Part shown: piece after piece, positions 46,818-55,429 of the stretch
How the letters are laid out: each line of letters begins with the position of its first letter
Numbering within the stretch: position 1 is the stretch's first letter
Origin: Blautia liquoris
Lineage (GTDB): Bacteria > Bacillota > Clostridia > Lachnospirales > Lachnospiraceae
Assembly: GCF_015159595.1 (NCBI RefSeq)
Contig: NZ_CP063304.1
Span: 248,001-312,000 of the forward strand
Length of the DNA: 64,000 bases
Direction: 5' to 3'
Translations under genes and position numbers: made by a program
Notes under the pieces: model-generated
The model's input: only the letters and a program-made list of their open reading frames with translations
Database searches by the model: none
Told to the model about the DNA's origin: nothing

Positions 46818-48644
46818 CTATTTTAAGCTTGCACGTTTTCTCATTCTGGAGTCCAGAATACGTTTTCTGATGCGAAGACTTTTTGGTGTTACTTCAAGAA
46901 GTTCATCCGTATCTATGAATTCAAGTGCCTGCTCCAATGAAAGCACCCGTGGAGGAGTAAGCTTTAACGCCTCATCTGCAGACGAGGATCTTGTGTTAGT
47001 AAGATGTTTTGTTTTACAGACGTTCAGCTCAACATCCTCTGCTTTTCCGCACTGTCCGATCACCATGCCGGCATAGACTTTTTCACCCGGGCCGATGAAC
47101 AAGGTTCCGCGGTCCTGAGCAGAAAAGAGACCATAGGCAACAGATGTGCCGCCTTCAAATGCGATTAGAGAGCCTTGCTTTCTGTATTTGATGTCCCCCT
47201 TATAAGGAGCGTAGTCGTCAAACGTGGTATTCAATATTCCCTGACCCTTCGTCATCGTCATGAAGTCACCGCGAAAACCAATCAGTCCACGGGAAGGAAT
47301 CTCGAATTCAAGTCTCGTGTTTCCACCGCTTGCCTGACTCATACCCTGAAGTTCGCCCTTACGTTCGCTTAGGCGCTGGATCACAGTTCCTGAGAACTCT
47401 TCGGGCACATCGACATAAGCGATTTCCATAGGCTCCAGTTTACGTCCCCGTTCATCTGCCTTATAAAGCACTTCGGCTTTACTTACTGCGAATTCATATC
47501 CTTCACGGCGCATATTCTCAATCAGAACAGAGAGATGAAGTTCTCCGCGTCCTGAGACCTTCAGGCACTCAGGAGTCTTGGTGTCCTCCACACGCAGGCT
47601 CACGTCTGTATTCAGTTCGCGGTAGAGACGATCTCTTAAGTGACGGGAAGTGATATATTTACCTTCCTGTCCTGCCATAGGAGAATCATTCACCATAAAG
47701 TTCATGGATATGGTTGGCTCTGATATCTTCTGAAATGGAATAGCCTCTGGATTCGATGGATCACAAAGGGTATCACCGATACGGATATCGGGGATCCCCG
47801 ATATCGCAACAATAGAGCCAATCCCTGCTTCCTGGACTTCTGCTTTATTCAGTCCCTCGAATTCATAAAGTTTGCTTACCTTTACACGCTCTTGTTTTTG
47901 AGGGTCATGGTGATTCAGCAGCAGGATATCTTCATTTATCTTGATTTTGCCGTTATCTACTTTTCCAACACCGATTCGGCCAACATATTCATTATAATCA
48001 ATTGTGCTGATCAGTACCTGGGTGCCTTTGTCAGGGTCACCTTCTGGAGCGGGGATATAGTTTAATATTGTTTCGAAGATCGGAGTCATGTCTTTTGGCT
48101 CATCCTCCAGATTATCAAGAGCAAAACCACCCTTGGCAGAGGCATAAAGGAACGGGCAGTCCAGCTGTTCATCGGATGCATTCAGATCCATGAGCAGCTC
48201 TAATACCTCATCAATAACCTCAGCGGGTCTTGCCTCTGGCCGATCAATCTTATTAATGCAGACAATCACCTTCAGATCGAGATCCAGTGCTTTCTGGAGC
48301 ACGAACTTTGTCTGTGGCATGGGTCCTTCAAAAGCGTCTACCAGCAGGATTACACCGTTTACCATCTTCAGAACACGTTCAACTTCTCCTCCAAAATCAG
48401 CATGTCCGGGGGTATCTATGATGTTAATCTTCGTTCCCTTATAATTTACGGCTGTATTCTTGGACAGTATTGTGATTCCACGTTCACGTTCTATCGCATT
48501 GGAATCCATGACTCGATCCTGAACTTCCTGGTTTGCGCGGAAAATACCACTTTGTCGGAGCAGTCCGTCAACCAGCGTTGTCTTGCCGTGATCTACATGG
48601 GCAATGATAGCGACATTTCTTACATCATTTCTTTTCGTTTTCAT
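46818..48644 (-). CDS. typA: Ribosome-associated GTPase BipA/TypA
   Basis: A 608-residue translational GTPase: G1 [43 protein letters not shown]-like domains and the BipA-specific C-terminal part (SLIAFEGGTSVAYGLFSAQDRG, FIGPGEKVYAGMVIG). It assists 50S assembly and stress adaptation. It stands alone, divergent from the SSB-like gene. Confidence 0.97.
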   Translation of the reverse strand: MKTKRNDVRNVAIIAHVDHGKTTLVDGLLRQSGIFRANQEVQDRVMDSNAIERERGITILSKNTAVNYKGTKINIIDTPGHADFGGEVERVLKMVNGVILLVDAFEGPMPQTKFVLQKALDLDLKVIVCINKIDRPEARPAEVIDEVLELLMDLNASDEQLDCPFLYASAKGGFALDNLEDEPKDMTPIFETILNYIPAPEGDPDKGTQVLISTIDYNEYVGRIGVGKVDNGKIKINEDILLLNHHDPQKQERVKVSKLYEFEGLNKAEVQEAGIGSIVAISGIPDIRIGDTLCDPSNPEAIPFQKISEPTISMNFMVNDSPMAGQEGKYITSRHLRDRLYRELNTDVSLRVEDTKTPECLKVSGRGELHLSVLIENMRREGYEFAVSKAEVLYKADERGRKLEPMEIAYVDVPEEFSGTVIQRLSERKGELQGMSQASGGNTRLEFEIPSRGLIGFRGDFMTMTKGQGILNTTFDDYAPYKGDIKYRKQGSLIAFEGGTSVAYGLFSAQDRGTLFIGPGEKVYAGMVIGQCGKAEDVELNVCKTKHLTNTRSSSADEALKLTPPRVLSLEQALEFIDTDELLEVTPKSLRIRKRILDSRMRKRASLK

Positions 48645-48755
48645 TTATATTTACCTTCTTTTCTTAACCGTCAAACTACACGGTCGTAGTATAGCATAAA
48701 TTGTCGGATTTGAACAGGGATAGAAATTACAAAAAATAATTGTTCTAAGATCTAT

Positions 48756-48784
48756 TTGTGGTGAATAAATATGTTTAATATAAG
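48756..48784 (+). promoter_or_regulatory. Probable promoter for the SSB-like gene
   Basis: TTGTGG, 17 bases, TATAAG. Moderate match; the gene starts 33 bases further on behind AAAGGGG. Confidence 0.5.
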
Positions 48785-48816
48785 ATACCAACAAGAGAAA
48801 GGGGAACTATTTATTC

Positions 48817-49449
48817 ATGGCAGATAAGATTATTGAAAACAATCAGGTACAAATTATGGGAGAGGTAGTGTCACAGTTTACATTCAGTCATCAGGTATTC
48901 GGGGAAGGTTTTTATCTGGTAGACGTTAATGTAAAACGTCTCAGCGATGCAACAGATATCATTCCGGTTATGATATCCGAGAGACTGATCGATGTGACAC
49001 AGGATTATGATGGCGAATACATACTAGTGACGGGCCAGTTCCGCTCCTACAACAGACATGAAGAGAAGAAAAACCGCCTGGTACTGTCCGTCTTTGCCCG
49101 TGAGATCACCTTCGTGGAGGAAGAAGATGATTCCGTCAAAACCAACCAGATATTCCTGGATGGCTACATATGCAAACCTCCTGTTTACCGAAAAACGCCT
49201 CTCGGAAGAGAAATCGCCGATTTGCTGATTGCCGTTAATCGTCCATATGGAAAGTCAGACTATATACCTTGTATATGCTGGGGAAGGAATGCCAGGTTTG
49301 CTTCTGCATTTTCAGTAGGTGGACACGTTCTGGTCTGGGGAAGGATCCAGAGCAGGGAGTATGTCAAAAGACTCAGTGAGACCGAATCAGAAAAGCGTGT
49401 GGCCTATGAAGTATCTGTGAGTAAACTCGAATATGCGGATCAGGGGTGA
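48817..49449 (+). CDS. SSB-like protein with two OB folds
   Basis: A 210-residue protein with two tandem OB-type domains. The first (about 9-102) runs NNQVQIMGEVVSQFTFSHQ to LSVFAREITFV; the second (about 112-207) runs NQIFLDGYICKPPVYRKTP to SVSKLEYADQG and is closer to PriB/SSB (LLIAVNRPYGKSDYIPCICWGRNA). A usual SSB has one OB fold and an acidic tail ending DDDIPF, which is missing here. It probably binds single-stranded DNA but is not the main SSB. ATG 48817 follows AAAGGGG. It is monocistronic, before a riboswitch. Confidence 0.8.
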   Translation: MADKIIENNQVQIMGEVVSQFTFSHQVFGEGFYLVDVNVKRLSDATDIIPVMISERLIDVTQDYDGEYILVTGQFRSYNRHEEKKNRLVLSVFAREITFVEEEDDSVKTNQIFLDGYICKPPVYRKTPLGREIADLLIAVNRPYGKSDYIPCICWGRNARFASAFSVGGHVLVWGRIQSREYVKRLSETESEKRVAYEVSVSKLEYADQG

Positions 49450-49458
49450 AAACAGTTC

Positions 49459-49487
49459 TTGACAATGATATAAACAGATGTTATTAT
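49459..49487 (+). promoter_or_regulatory. Promoter of the lysine riboswitch-dapAB transcript
   Basis: TTGACA, 17 bases, TATTAT, starting 10 bases after the SSB-like stop. Confidence 0.85.
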
Positions 49488-49506
49488 GAAAATTAAATAA
49501 AGATTG

Positions 49507-49668
49507 AAGATAGAGGTTGCATTTTTCAAGAGTATGATGTTGGATGTTCCAGAAACAGGTGAAAACAGCAGAAAGGGAAAGATGCCGAAAGAATATAGCA
49601 TCTGGGTTATAGTTCTTGGGCGTGACATTAACAGTGGCACGACTGTCATCGCAAGGTGGAGTGCTATC
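49507..49668 (+). ncRNA. Lysine riboswitch (L box)
   Basis: The aptamer core matches lysC-type leaders: AGATAGAGGTTGCA at the 5' side, TCAAGAGTATG, AAAGGGAAAGATGCCGAA, CACGACTGTCATCGCA and GGTGGAGTGCTATC at the 3' side. The reading frame across this region is therefore not a gene. A terminator follows (49696). Lysine binding is known to favour termination, here shutting off dapA-dapB. Confidence 0.95.
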
Positions 49669-49695
49669 CCATGTATATGGTTTAAGTATATACGA

Positions 49696-49725
49696 GAGAC
49701 GGCGCTCATGCTCCGTCTCCTTTTT
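49696..49725 (+). terminator. Riboswitch-controlled terminator
   Basis: GAGACGG pairs with CCGTCTC around CGCTCATGCT and runs into TTTTT. It is the expression platform of the lysine riboswitch. Confidence 0.88.
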
Positions 49726-49764
49726 AGTACCCGTAGATATGGGGTTGCTTTCTCATGTTTGTTC

Positions 49765-49832
49765 GGGTCCCAAGGTCATGCTTTTTCATGCAAGCATGAA
49801 ACGCAGGACCTTTTGACCCTGGTATCATAACA
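49765..49832. repeat. Long imperfect hairpin before dapA, possible relative of the dispersed repeat
   Basis: TCATGCTT (49776-49783) pairs perfectly with AAGCATGA (49792-49799), extended by AGG/CCT and an outer GGGTC/GACCC. The right side, CCTTTTGACCC then TGGTATCAT, resembles the TTTTGAC and ATGATAC parts of the dispersed repeat. Together with the riboswitch this accounts for most of the 435-bp space 49450-49884. Confidence 0.5.
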
Positions 49833-49884
49833 TATATATATAAGGAGCGGATCATGAACACTGCTGTCAAGAAGGAGGAAAGAT

Positions 49885-50769
49885 ATGGCTGTATTTAAAG
49901 GAGCAGGAGTTGCAATAATAACTCCAATGAAGGACAATGGGGATGTGAATTTTGAGAAACTTTCTGAAATAATCGAAGATCAGATAAATAATGGCACAGA
50001 TGCGATTATTATCTGTGGTACGACAGGGGAGGCTTCCACGCTTTCACACGAGGAGCACGTAAAGACTATCCGTCATTGTATCAGACAAGTGAATGGCCGT
50101 GTTCCTGTGATTGCAGGCACAGGTTCTAATGATACCGCAACGGCAGTCCGGACATCGACAGAGGCAGAGGAAGCAGGGGCTGATGCGGTTCTTCTCGTTA
50201 CACCTTATTATAACAAGGCGACGCAGAAAGGTCTGATCGAACATTTTACAAAGATAGCGAATTCAATCTCTATTCCGGCAATACTGTACAATGTCCCCGG
50301 CAGGACAGGATGCAATATTCAGCCGAAAACGATAGCATATCTTGTAAAGAATGTCGAAAATATTGTCGGTGTGAAAGAAGCCAGCGGCAATATCTCTCAG
50401 GTAGCGGAGCTGATGCATCTTACGGATGGTGAGATTGATCTTTATTCGGGAAATGATGATCAGGTTGTTCCGATTCTTTCCCTTGGCGGACTCGGAGTGA
50501 TCTCTGTTGTGTCAAATGTCGCCCCAAAATATATGCATGACATGGTTATGCAATTCTTTAATGGGAATGTGAGAGAAAGTGCCCGAATGCAGCTTGATGT
50601 CATGCCGCTTTGCAAAGCCTTGTTCTGCGAAGTGAATCCCATCCCTGTAAAGACCGCCATGAATCTGCAGGGCTGGGATGTGGGGCCACTTCGACTGCCG
50701 CTTTGTGAGATGGAACCTGATAACAAGAAACTATTACACAATGTGATGAAAGATATGGGACTCTTATGA
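49885..50769 (+). CDS. dapA: 4-hydroxy-tetrahydrodipicolinate synthase
   Basis: A 294-residue aldolase-type barrel that condenses pyruvate with aspartate semialdehyde, the first step to diaminopimelate and lysine. Seen: ICGTTGEASTLSHEEH, LLVTPYYNKATQKGL, NVPGRTGCNIQP and the Schiff-base lysine in VGVKEASGN. ATG 49885 follows AAGGAGG. It is controlled by the lysine riboswitch and overlaps dapB by 4 bases. Confidence 0.97.
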   Translation: MAVFKGAGVAIITPMKDNGDVNFEKLSEIIEDQINNGTDAIIICGTTGEASTLSHEEHVKTIRHCIRQVNGRVPVIAGTGSNDTATAVRTSTEAEEAGADAVLLVTPYYNKATQKGLIEHFTKIANSISIPAILYNVPGRTGCNIQPKTIAYLVKNVENIVGVKEASGNISQVAELMHLTDGEIDLYSGNDDQVVPILSLGGLGVISVVSNVAPKYMHDMVMQFFNGNVRESARMQLDVMPLCKALFCEVNPIPVKTAMNLQGWDVGPLRLPLCEMEPDNKKLLHNVMKDMGLL

Positions 50770-51524
50770 TAAAAGTAATTATGAATGGCTGCAATGGACA
50801 TATGGGACACGTGATCTCAGACCTGATTTTTGATGATGATGATATGGAGATTGTTGCCGGAATCGATATTTCAGGAGAAGGAGACTGCAGCTATCCTGTC
50901 TATACAGATATTTTCAACTGCAAAGTTAATGCAGATGTTATGATAGATTTCTCATCCTATAAAGCAACGAATCGTGTACTTGAGTACTGCGGGCAGAGAA
51001 AACTGCCCCTGGTACTTTGTACAACGGGACTAACTGAGGAACAACTAAACCTCGTTTCTAAGATGAGCCGAGAGACAGCAATTCTTCACTCGGCGAACAT
51101 GTCTCTTGGCATTAATGTCTTGTTTAAACTGATACAGGATGCAGCAAAAGTTCTGGCCCCGGCAGGATTCGATATGGAAATCGTGGAAAAACACCACAGA
51201 TTAAAAAAAGATGCACCCAGCGGGACGGCGATTGCTCTGGCAGATCACCTGAATCAGGCGCTGGACAAGCAGTATCATTACTGCTTTGACCGCAGCCAGA
51301 GACATGAAGAAAGAGATTCAAAGGAAATCGGGATTTCTTCTGTCCGCGGCGGAACCATAGCGGGCGATCATGACGTGATCTTCGCAGGAACAGATGAAGT
51401 GATCACGATTTGTCATCAGGCAAGTTCTAAAGGTGTATTTGGAAAAGGTGCACTGGAAGCAGCAAGATACCTTGCCAATAAACCGGCCGGTCTGTATGAT
51501 ATGAGCGATGTGATTGCCGGATGA
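50766..51524 (+). CDS. dapB: 4-hydroxy-tetrahydrodipicolinate reductase
   Basis: A 252-residue NAD(P)H reductase for the second step of the same pathway. NGCNGHMGHVISD is the nucleotide loop; EIVEKHHRLKKDAPSGTA holds the catalytic His and Lys and the substrate-binding end; the final TYPE-like part is GKGALEAARYLANKPAGLYDMSDVI. The start ATG overlaps the dapA stop (ATGATAA), so translation is coupled. Confidence 0.97.
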   Translation: MIKVIMNGCNGHMGHVISDLIFDDDDMEIVAGIDISGEGDCSYPVYTDIFNCKVNADVMIDFSSYKATNRVLEYCGQRKLPLVLCTTGLTEEQLNLVSKMSRETAILHSANMSLGINVLFKLIQDAAKVLAPAGFDMEIVEKHHRLKKDAPSGTAIALADHLNQALDKQYHYCFDRSQRHEERDSKEIGISSVRGGTIAGDHDVIFAGTDEVITICHQASSKGVFGKGALEAARYLANKPAGLYDMSDVIAG

Positions 51525-51630
51525 GTATTTTACCCGCAACATCGTATTTTTTGTGAATAATTCCATTGATTTTTCGCATACTACTCCTATCAATGAATGA
51601 TTCCAGAACTGCACAAGCACAAAGTGCGAA

Positions 51631-51660
51631 GCGGACGATGGTATCATGGAATCAAAATAT
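51631..51660 (-). repeat. Possible weak copy of the dispersed repeat
   Basis: On the minus strand the sequence reads TATTTTGATTCC then ATGATACCATCG, alike in order to the TATTTTGACGC and ATGATACATAG of the better copies, but the left hairpin arm is not present. It may be chance. Confidence 0.3.
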
Positions 51661-51687
51661 CTATTGAATGAGCAAAGGAGAGTTATG

Positions 51688-52101
51688 ATGAAACACATGA
51701 AAAAAATCCTGATTGGCTGTCTGATGGTAATTATGCTTACAGGCGTTACAGCATGCGGAAATAACAATACGAATGATGCCACAGACGGTACGGACAATGG
51801 AACAACTACAGATGGAACAGATAACGACAAAGTTGATAATAACGACAGAATTGATGATAAAGACAAAACCGATGATAAGGTAAGAGACAATAATACTGAC
51901 ATAGACAACAATGGGGACACTGCTGGAGATAAAGTAAGAAATGGTGCGAACGATGTTGTCGATGGCGTCGGTGAAGGTGTTGAAGGTGTTGGCCAGGGCG
52001 TTAAGGATCTGGGAGATGATGTGACCGGAACGGATAATGACAACAACACGAATAACAACGCAGACAACAATACAACAAAGGATACAAACGATAATCGTTG
52101 A
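51688..52101 (+). CDS. Small Asp/Asn/Thr-rich lipoprotein, unknown
   Basis: A 137-residue exported lipoprotein: basic start KHMKKI, a hydrophobic signal (ILIGCLMVIMLTGVTAC) with lipobox VTAC, then a very hydrophilic low-complexity tail rich in D, N, T and G (TDGTDNGTTTDGTDND) with a small helical island NGANDVVDGVGEGVEGVGQ. No family is recognised. It is probably an unstructured surface protein tethered to the membrane. I prefer the ATG at 51688 (7 bases after AAAGGAG) over 51685. Base use is A- and C-rich compared with neighbours because of the repeats. Confidence 0.72.
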   Translation: MKHMKKILIGCLMVIMLTGVTACGNNNTNDATDGTDNGTTTDGTDNDKVDNNDRIDDKDKTDDKVRDNNTDIDNNGDTAGDKVRNGANDVVDGVGEGVEGVGQGVKDLGDDVTGTDNDNNTNNNADNNTTKDTNDNR

Positions 52102-52110
52102 CGGAATGAC

Positions 52111-52164
52111 AAGAGCAGCCGCCTGCTAAGCATATTGAATGCATATAGCAGTGCGGCTCTTTTT
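52111..52164 (+). terminator. Terminator after the lipoprotein gene
   Basis: AAGAGCAGCCGC and GTGCGGCTCTT form the outer stem, with TGCTA/TAGCA inside, followed by T residues. The next gene's ribosome site ATGGAGG follows at once. Confidence 0.85.
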
Positions 52165-52179
52165 ATGGAGGGTTTCTAG

Positions 52180-53547
52180 ATGAAAAAAAATCAAGAGACA
52201 GGTCTGTCCGTCTGGCAGCTGTCTATGATGGCAGTTGGATCCGTGATCGGTGGTTCCTTCTTCTTAGGTTCTTCAGTTGCCATACATTCTGCCGGACCGT
52301 CTATCATTCTTTCGTATATATTGGGAGGAATTCTTGTCTATTATATCCTGTTCGCCCTTTCTGAGATGACAGTCAATGATCCGGATGCCGGGTCATTTCA
52401 GACATTTACGGAGCGTGCATATGGAAAGATGGCAGGGTTTGTGACAGGATGGGTTTACTGGGCAGGTATTGTTCTTGCGATGTCGAGCGAGGCAACAGCG
52501 ATCTCTGTTTTGGTAAAAATATGGTTTCCCCATGTCTCTACATTGATTCTGGGAAGCATAATTATCGTGAGTGTAACAGTTATCAATTTGTTAGGGGCAC
52601 AGAGACTTGGAAAGCTTGAGAGCATTCTGGCGGCAGTGAAACTTATCACAGTTGCAGCATTTATTGTTATGGGAGCACTTCTGATTATAGGTGTTATAAA
52701 AGGAAATCAGGCAGGAGAGAATCACGGGTACAGTCGTCCGGCCTTTCTCATGGAACCTTTTTTTGCGAATGGGTTTAAAGGGTTTTCAGGAAGCCTGCTG
52801 GTGGTGATATACGCCTATTCAGGGTTTGAGGTTTTAGGACTGGCGGCAGCTGAGGCCAAAGATCCAAGAAAGACGGTTCCCGTGGCCATTCATAAGGTTG
52901 TTACTATTTTGTTGACTCTTTATATTATATCTGTCGGAATCATTCTGGCTTTAATTCCAACTGATGAGATCTCAGGCGATAGAAGTCCAATGGTGGCAGC
53001 CCTGGAGCACTATGGTTTTGACTGGGCAGGGAATATCTTAAATATTATACTGATTACTGCTATTCTCTCCACCATGCTGGCCTCTATGTTTGGTGTGGGA
53101 AGAATGATTCGCACACTTGCGTCTGAGGGACTTGCGCCGGCATTTTTAAAGGAAAAGGCAGAAGTTCCGTACAGGGGACTTATCTTCTCTGGATGCGCGA
53201 TGCTGCTGGCACTTCTTGCAGCAATATTGATGCCGCAAGTCTATGTTTTTCTTATCAGTGCAGGAGGATTTTCATCGATATTCGTATATATCATGATTAT
53301 GGCATCTCATATTCGGTTTCGGGAGAGGAACGGAAAGCCTAACGACAAATTAAGGCTTGAGGGATTTCCTTATTCTTCTTTGTTTGTGATGATATGTCTG
53401 ATTGCCGCTGTTGCCTTTATGCCTTTTGTGAAAGGACAAACAGCTGGTCTTGCAGCAGGATTCATGATTATTGCTTTTTTTAGCGTGGCGTATCTTTTTG
53501 TAAAAAAGCATGCAGAAAAACCGGATCAGCCAGTTGACAAGTCCTGA
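52180..53547 (+). CDS. APC family amino acid permease
   Basis: A 455-residue, twelve-helix permease. The N-terminus LSVWQLSMMAVGSVIGGSFFLGS has the substrate-binding GSxIGxxxF turn, and the middle VVIYAYSGFEVLGLAAAEAKDPRKTVP is typical of the GABA/amino acid transporter branch. It imports an unidentified amino acid. ATG 52180 follows GGAGGG. The S66 peptidase gene starts 53 bases later in the same direction. Confidence 0.9.
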   Translation: MKKNQETGLSVWQLSMMAVGSVIGGSFFLGSSVAIHSAGPSIILSYILGGILVYYILFALSEMTVNDPDAGSFQTFTERAYGKMAGFVTGWVYWAGIVLAMSSEATAISVLVKIWFPHVSTLILGSIIIVSVTVINLLGAQRLGKLESILAAVKLITVAAFIVMGALLIIGVIKGNQAGENHGYSRPAFLMEPFFANGFKGFSGSLLVVIYAYSGFEVLGLAAAEAKDPRKTVPVAIHKVVTILLTLYIISVGIILALIPTDEISGDRSPMVAALEHYGFDWAGNILNIILITAILSTMLASMFGVGRMIRTLASEGLAPAFLKEKAEVPYRGLIFSGCAMLLALLAAILMPQVYVFLISAGGFSSIFVYIMIMASHIRFRERNGKPNDKLRLEGFPYSSLFVMICLIAAVAFMPFVKGQTAGLAAGFMIIAFFSVAYLFVKKHAEKPDQPVDKS

Positions 53548-53600
53548 GAAATCCAGGATACTAGAGGCAAAGCAATTATGAAAATGGAGGTTGAAAAGCT

Positions 53601-54629
53601 ATGAGGTACCCTGACTTTTTAAATGACAATGGGATCATAGGATTTGTCGCCCCTTCTTTTGGATGTAATACTGAACCCTATTATACAGCATTCAAGAACG
53701 CTCTGTTGGTCCTGAAGAAAAAAGGATACCAGATAGATCTGGGACCAAACTGTTTCGAGGGTAAGGGAATTGGAATCAGCAATACACCCAGACGTTGCGG
53801 GGAGGAATTTAGCGAATATTACTGTTCAGATGAGAACGATGTTCTTCTGTCATGCGGAGGCGGAGAACTGATGTGTGAGATTCTGGATTATGTGGATTTT
53901 GAAAAGATTAAGATGAACAGACCTAAGTGGTTTATGGGTTATTCTGATAATACAAATCTCACGTTTTTGCTCACAACGATTTGCGATGTAGCTTCGATCT
54001 ACGGACCTTGTGCTACGACTTTTGGTATGGAACCATGGCATCTGGCCATCGAAGACTCCGAAAAGCTTCTGCGGGGAGAAAAACTCACTGTGACAGGCTA
54101 TGAGAGATGGGAACGGGAATCGAAAAAAGACGAGGAGCACCCGCTTATGCCTTATCATGTCACAGAAAAAAGGATTCTCAAGGTATTCGCTAAAGAAGAA
54201 TATGTTGCGATAAAAGGACGCCTGTTGGGCGGTTGTATGGATTGTCTGAGAAACCTGATTGGGACCAGATACGATTATGTGGCGGAATTCAACAGGAAAT
54301 ACCATAATGATGGGGTAATCTGGTATCTCGAATCTTGCGATTTAAATGTTATGGATATCCGAAGAGCACTCTGGCAGATGCTTCATGCCGGATGGTTTGA
54401 GAATGCAAAAGGGTTCCTGATAGGAAGACCATATCACTACGGAGAAGAAGTCATGGGCCTTGACCAGTATCATGCGGTTTATGACATTCTACATATTTTA
54501 GATGTCCCGGTGGTAATGGATGTTGATCTTGGCCATCTTCCGCCCATGATGCCCTTGATTAACGGTGCGTATTCGCTTGTAAATGTCAGGGGAAACGATA
54601 TCCAGATTGAAATGCGGACGGATGTGTGA
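53601..54629 (+). CDS. S66 family LD-carboxypeptidase (MccF/LdcA-like)
   Basis: A 342-residue serine carboxypeptidase of family S66: nucleophile Ser115 in FMGYSDNTNL, the Glu in WYLESCDLN and the His in DLGHLPPMMP form the expected catalytic triad. Relatives trim D-alanine from muropeptides (LdcA) or cleave peptide-nucleotide antibiotics such as microcin C (MccF). No signal peptide is visible, so it acts in the cytosol, in cell-wall recycling or detoxification. ATG 53601 follows ATGGAGG. Confidence 0.88.
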   Translation: MRYPDFLNDNGIIGFVAPSFGCNTEPYYTAFKNALLVLKKKGYQIDLGPNCFEGKGIGISNTPRRCGEEFSEYYCSDENDVLLSCGGGELMCEILDYVDFEKIKMNRPKWFMGYSDNTNLTFLLTTICDVASIYGPCATTFGMEPWHLAIEDSEKLLRGEKLTVTGYERWERESKKDEEHPLMPYHVTEKRILKVFAKEEYVAIKGRLLGGCMDCLRNLIGTRYDYVAEFNRKYHNDGVIWYLESCDLNVMDIRRALWQMLHAGWFENAKGFLIGRPYHYGEEVMGLDQYHAVYDILHILDVPVVMDVDLGHLPPMMPLINGAYSLVNVRGNDIQIEMRTDV

Positions 54630-54645
54630 AGTTTTTAGAAATCTA

Positions 54646-54674
54646 TTGCAATGAAGGGACAGGATTGTTATAAT
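54646..54674 (+). promoter_or_regulatory. hpf promoter
   Basis: TTGCAA, 17 bases, TATAAT; the leader is about 60 bases. Confidence 0.7.
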
Positions 54675-54739
54675 TAAAGTACTTACTAAAGGCTTAATCA
54701 TTGCTTTTAAGTAAAATACAATTAAAGGGGTTGACGGCA

Positions 54740-55267
54740 TTGAATATTATTATTAGTGGAAAAAACATCGACATCACAGAGGGAATCCGCTCTGCTGTTA
54801 ACAGTAAACTTGGAAAACTTGAAAGATATTTTACTCCTGACACGGATGTCAACGTTACTTTGAGCGTTGAGAAAGAAAGACAGAAAGTCGAAGTTACAAT
54901 ACCTGTGAAGGGCCGGCTTATTCGTTCCGAACAGGTCAGTAATGATATGTACGTATCCATTGACCTGGTAGAAGAAGTGATAGAACGGCAGCTTCGCAAA
55001 TATAAGAGCAAACTGATCAATAAGAAACAGGATGTAAGCAACTTCCAGAAAGATTTTATTGAAGACGAAGATCTAGAAGATGAAGATATCAAGATTGTCA
55101 GAATGAAAAGATTTGGCATGAAACCGATGTTCCCGGAAGACGCATGCGTTCAGATGGAACTTTTAGGGCACAATTTCTTTGCGTTTAGAAATGCAGAGAC
55201 GAATGAAGTGAACGTGGTTTACAAGAGAAAAGGCAATACGTATGGATTAATTGAGCCGGAAAACTGA
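54740..55267 (+). CDS. hpf: Ribosome hibernation promoting factor, long form
   Basis: A 175-residue long-form HPF: the N-terminal ribosome-binding domain (NIIISGKNIDITEGIRSAVNSKLGKLERYF) and the C-terminal dimerisation domain (VRMKRFGMKPMFPEDACVQMELLGHNFFAFRNAETNEVNVVYKRKGNTYGLIEP). It pairs 70S ribosomes into inactive 100S in stationary phase. The start is TTG at 54740, 9 bases after AAAGGGG, giving the family N-terminus; a frame from 54701 overlaps the promoter-leader and lacks a site. Next to secA, as in many Firmicutes. Confidence 0.95.
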   Translation: MNIIISGKNIDITEGIRSAVNSKLGKLERYFTPDTDVNVTLSVEKERQKVEVTIPVKGRLIRSEQVSNDMYVSIDLVEEVIERQLRKYKSKLINKKQDVSNFQKDFIEDEDLEDEDIKIVRMKRFGMKPMFPEDACVQMELLGHNFFAFRNAETNEVNVVYKRKGNTYGLIEPEN

Positions 55268-55281
55268 GATCATATGAGGTA

Positions 55282-55311
55282 GGGGCTGACGCTGCGGCGC
55301 CAGTCCTTTTT
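55282..55311 (+). terminator. Terminator after hpf
   Basis: GGGGCTGACGC pairs with GCGCCAGTCC around TGCG, followed by TTTTT. Confidence 0.85.
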
Positions 55312-55364
55312 GCGAAAATGCTAGGACCGCCGTAAATCTGTACAGGAAAAGTGTAATAAAATCA

Positions 55365-55393
55365 TTGTTAATTTGTATTAAAAGTGTTAGAAT
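55365..55393 (+). promoter_or_regulatory. secA promoter
   Basis: TTGTTA, 17 bases, TAGAAT, 36 bases before the secA start. Confidence 0.6.
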
Positions 55394-55429
55394 AGGCGGT
55401 ATGAGAATATTAGGAGTGTGTAAAAATTC

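Noticed and set aside
49504-49830. Open frame of 108 codons upstream of dapA
   Set aside because: It runs through the lysine riboswitch, its terminator and a hairpin; no ribosome site, and the sequence is explained by RNA structure.
51318-52133. 271-codon minus-strand frame rich in Ser, Leu and Pro
   Set aside because: It is the antisense shadow of dapB's 3' end and the low-complexity lipoprotein gene; no ribosome site or family likeness.
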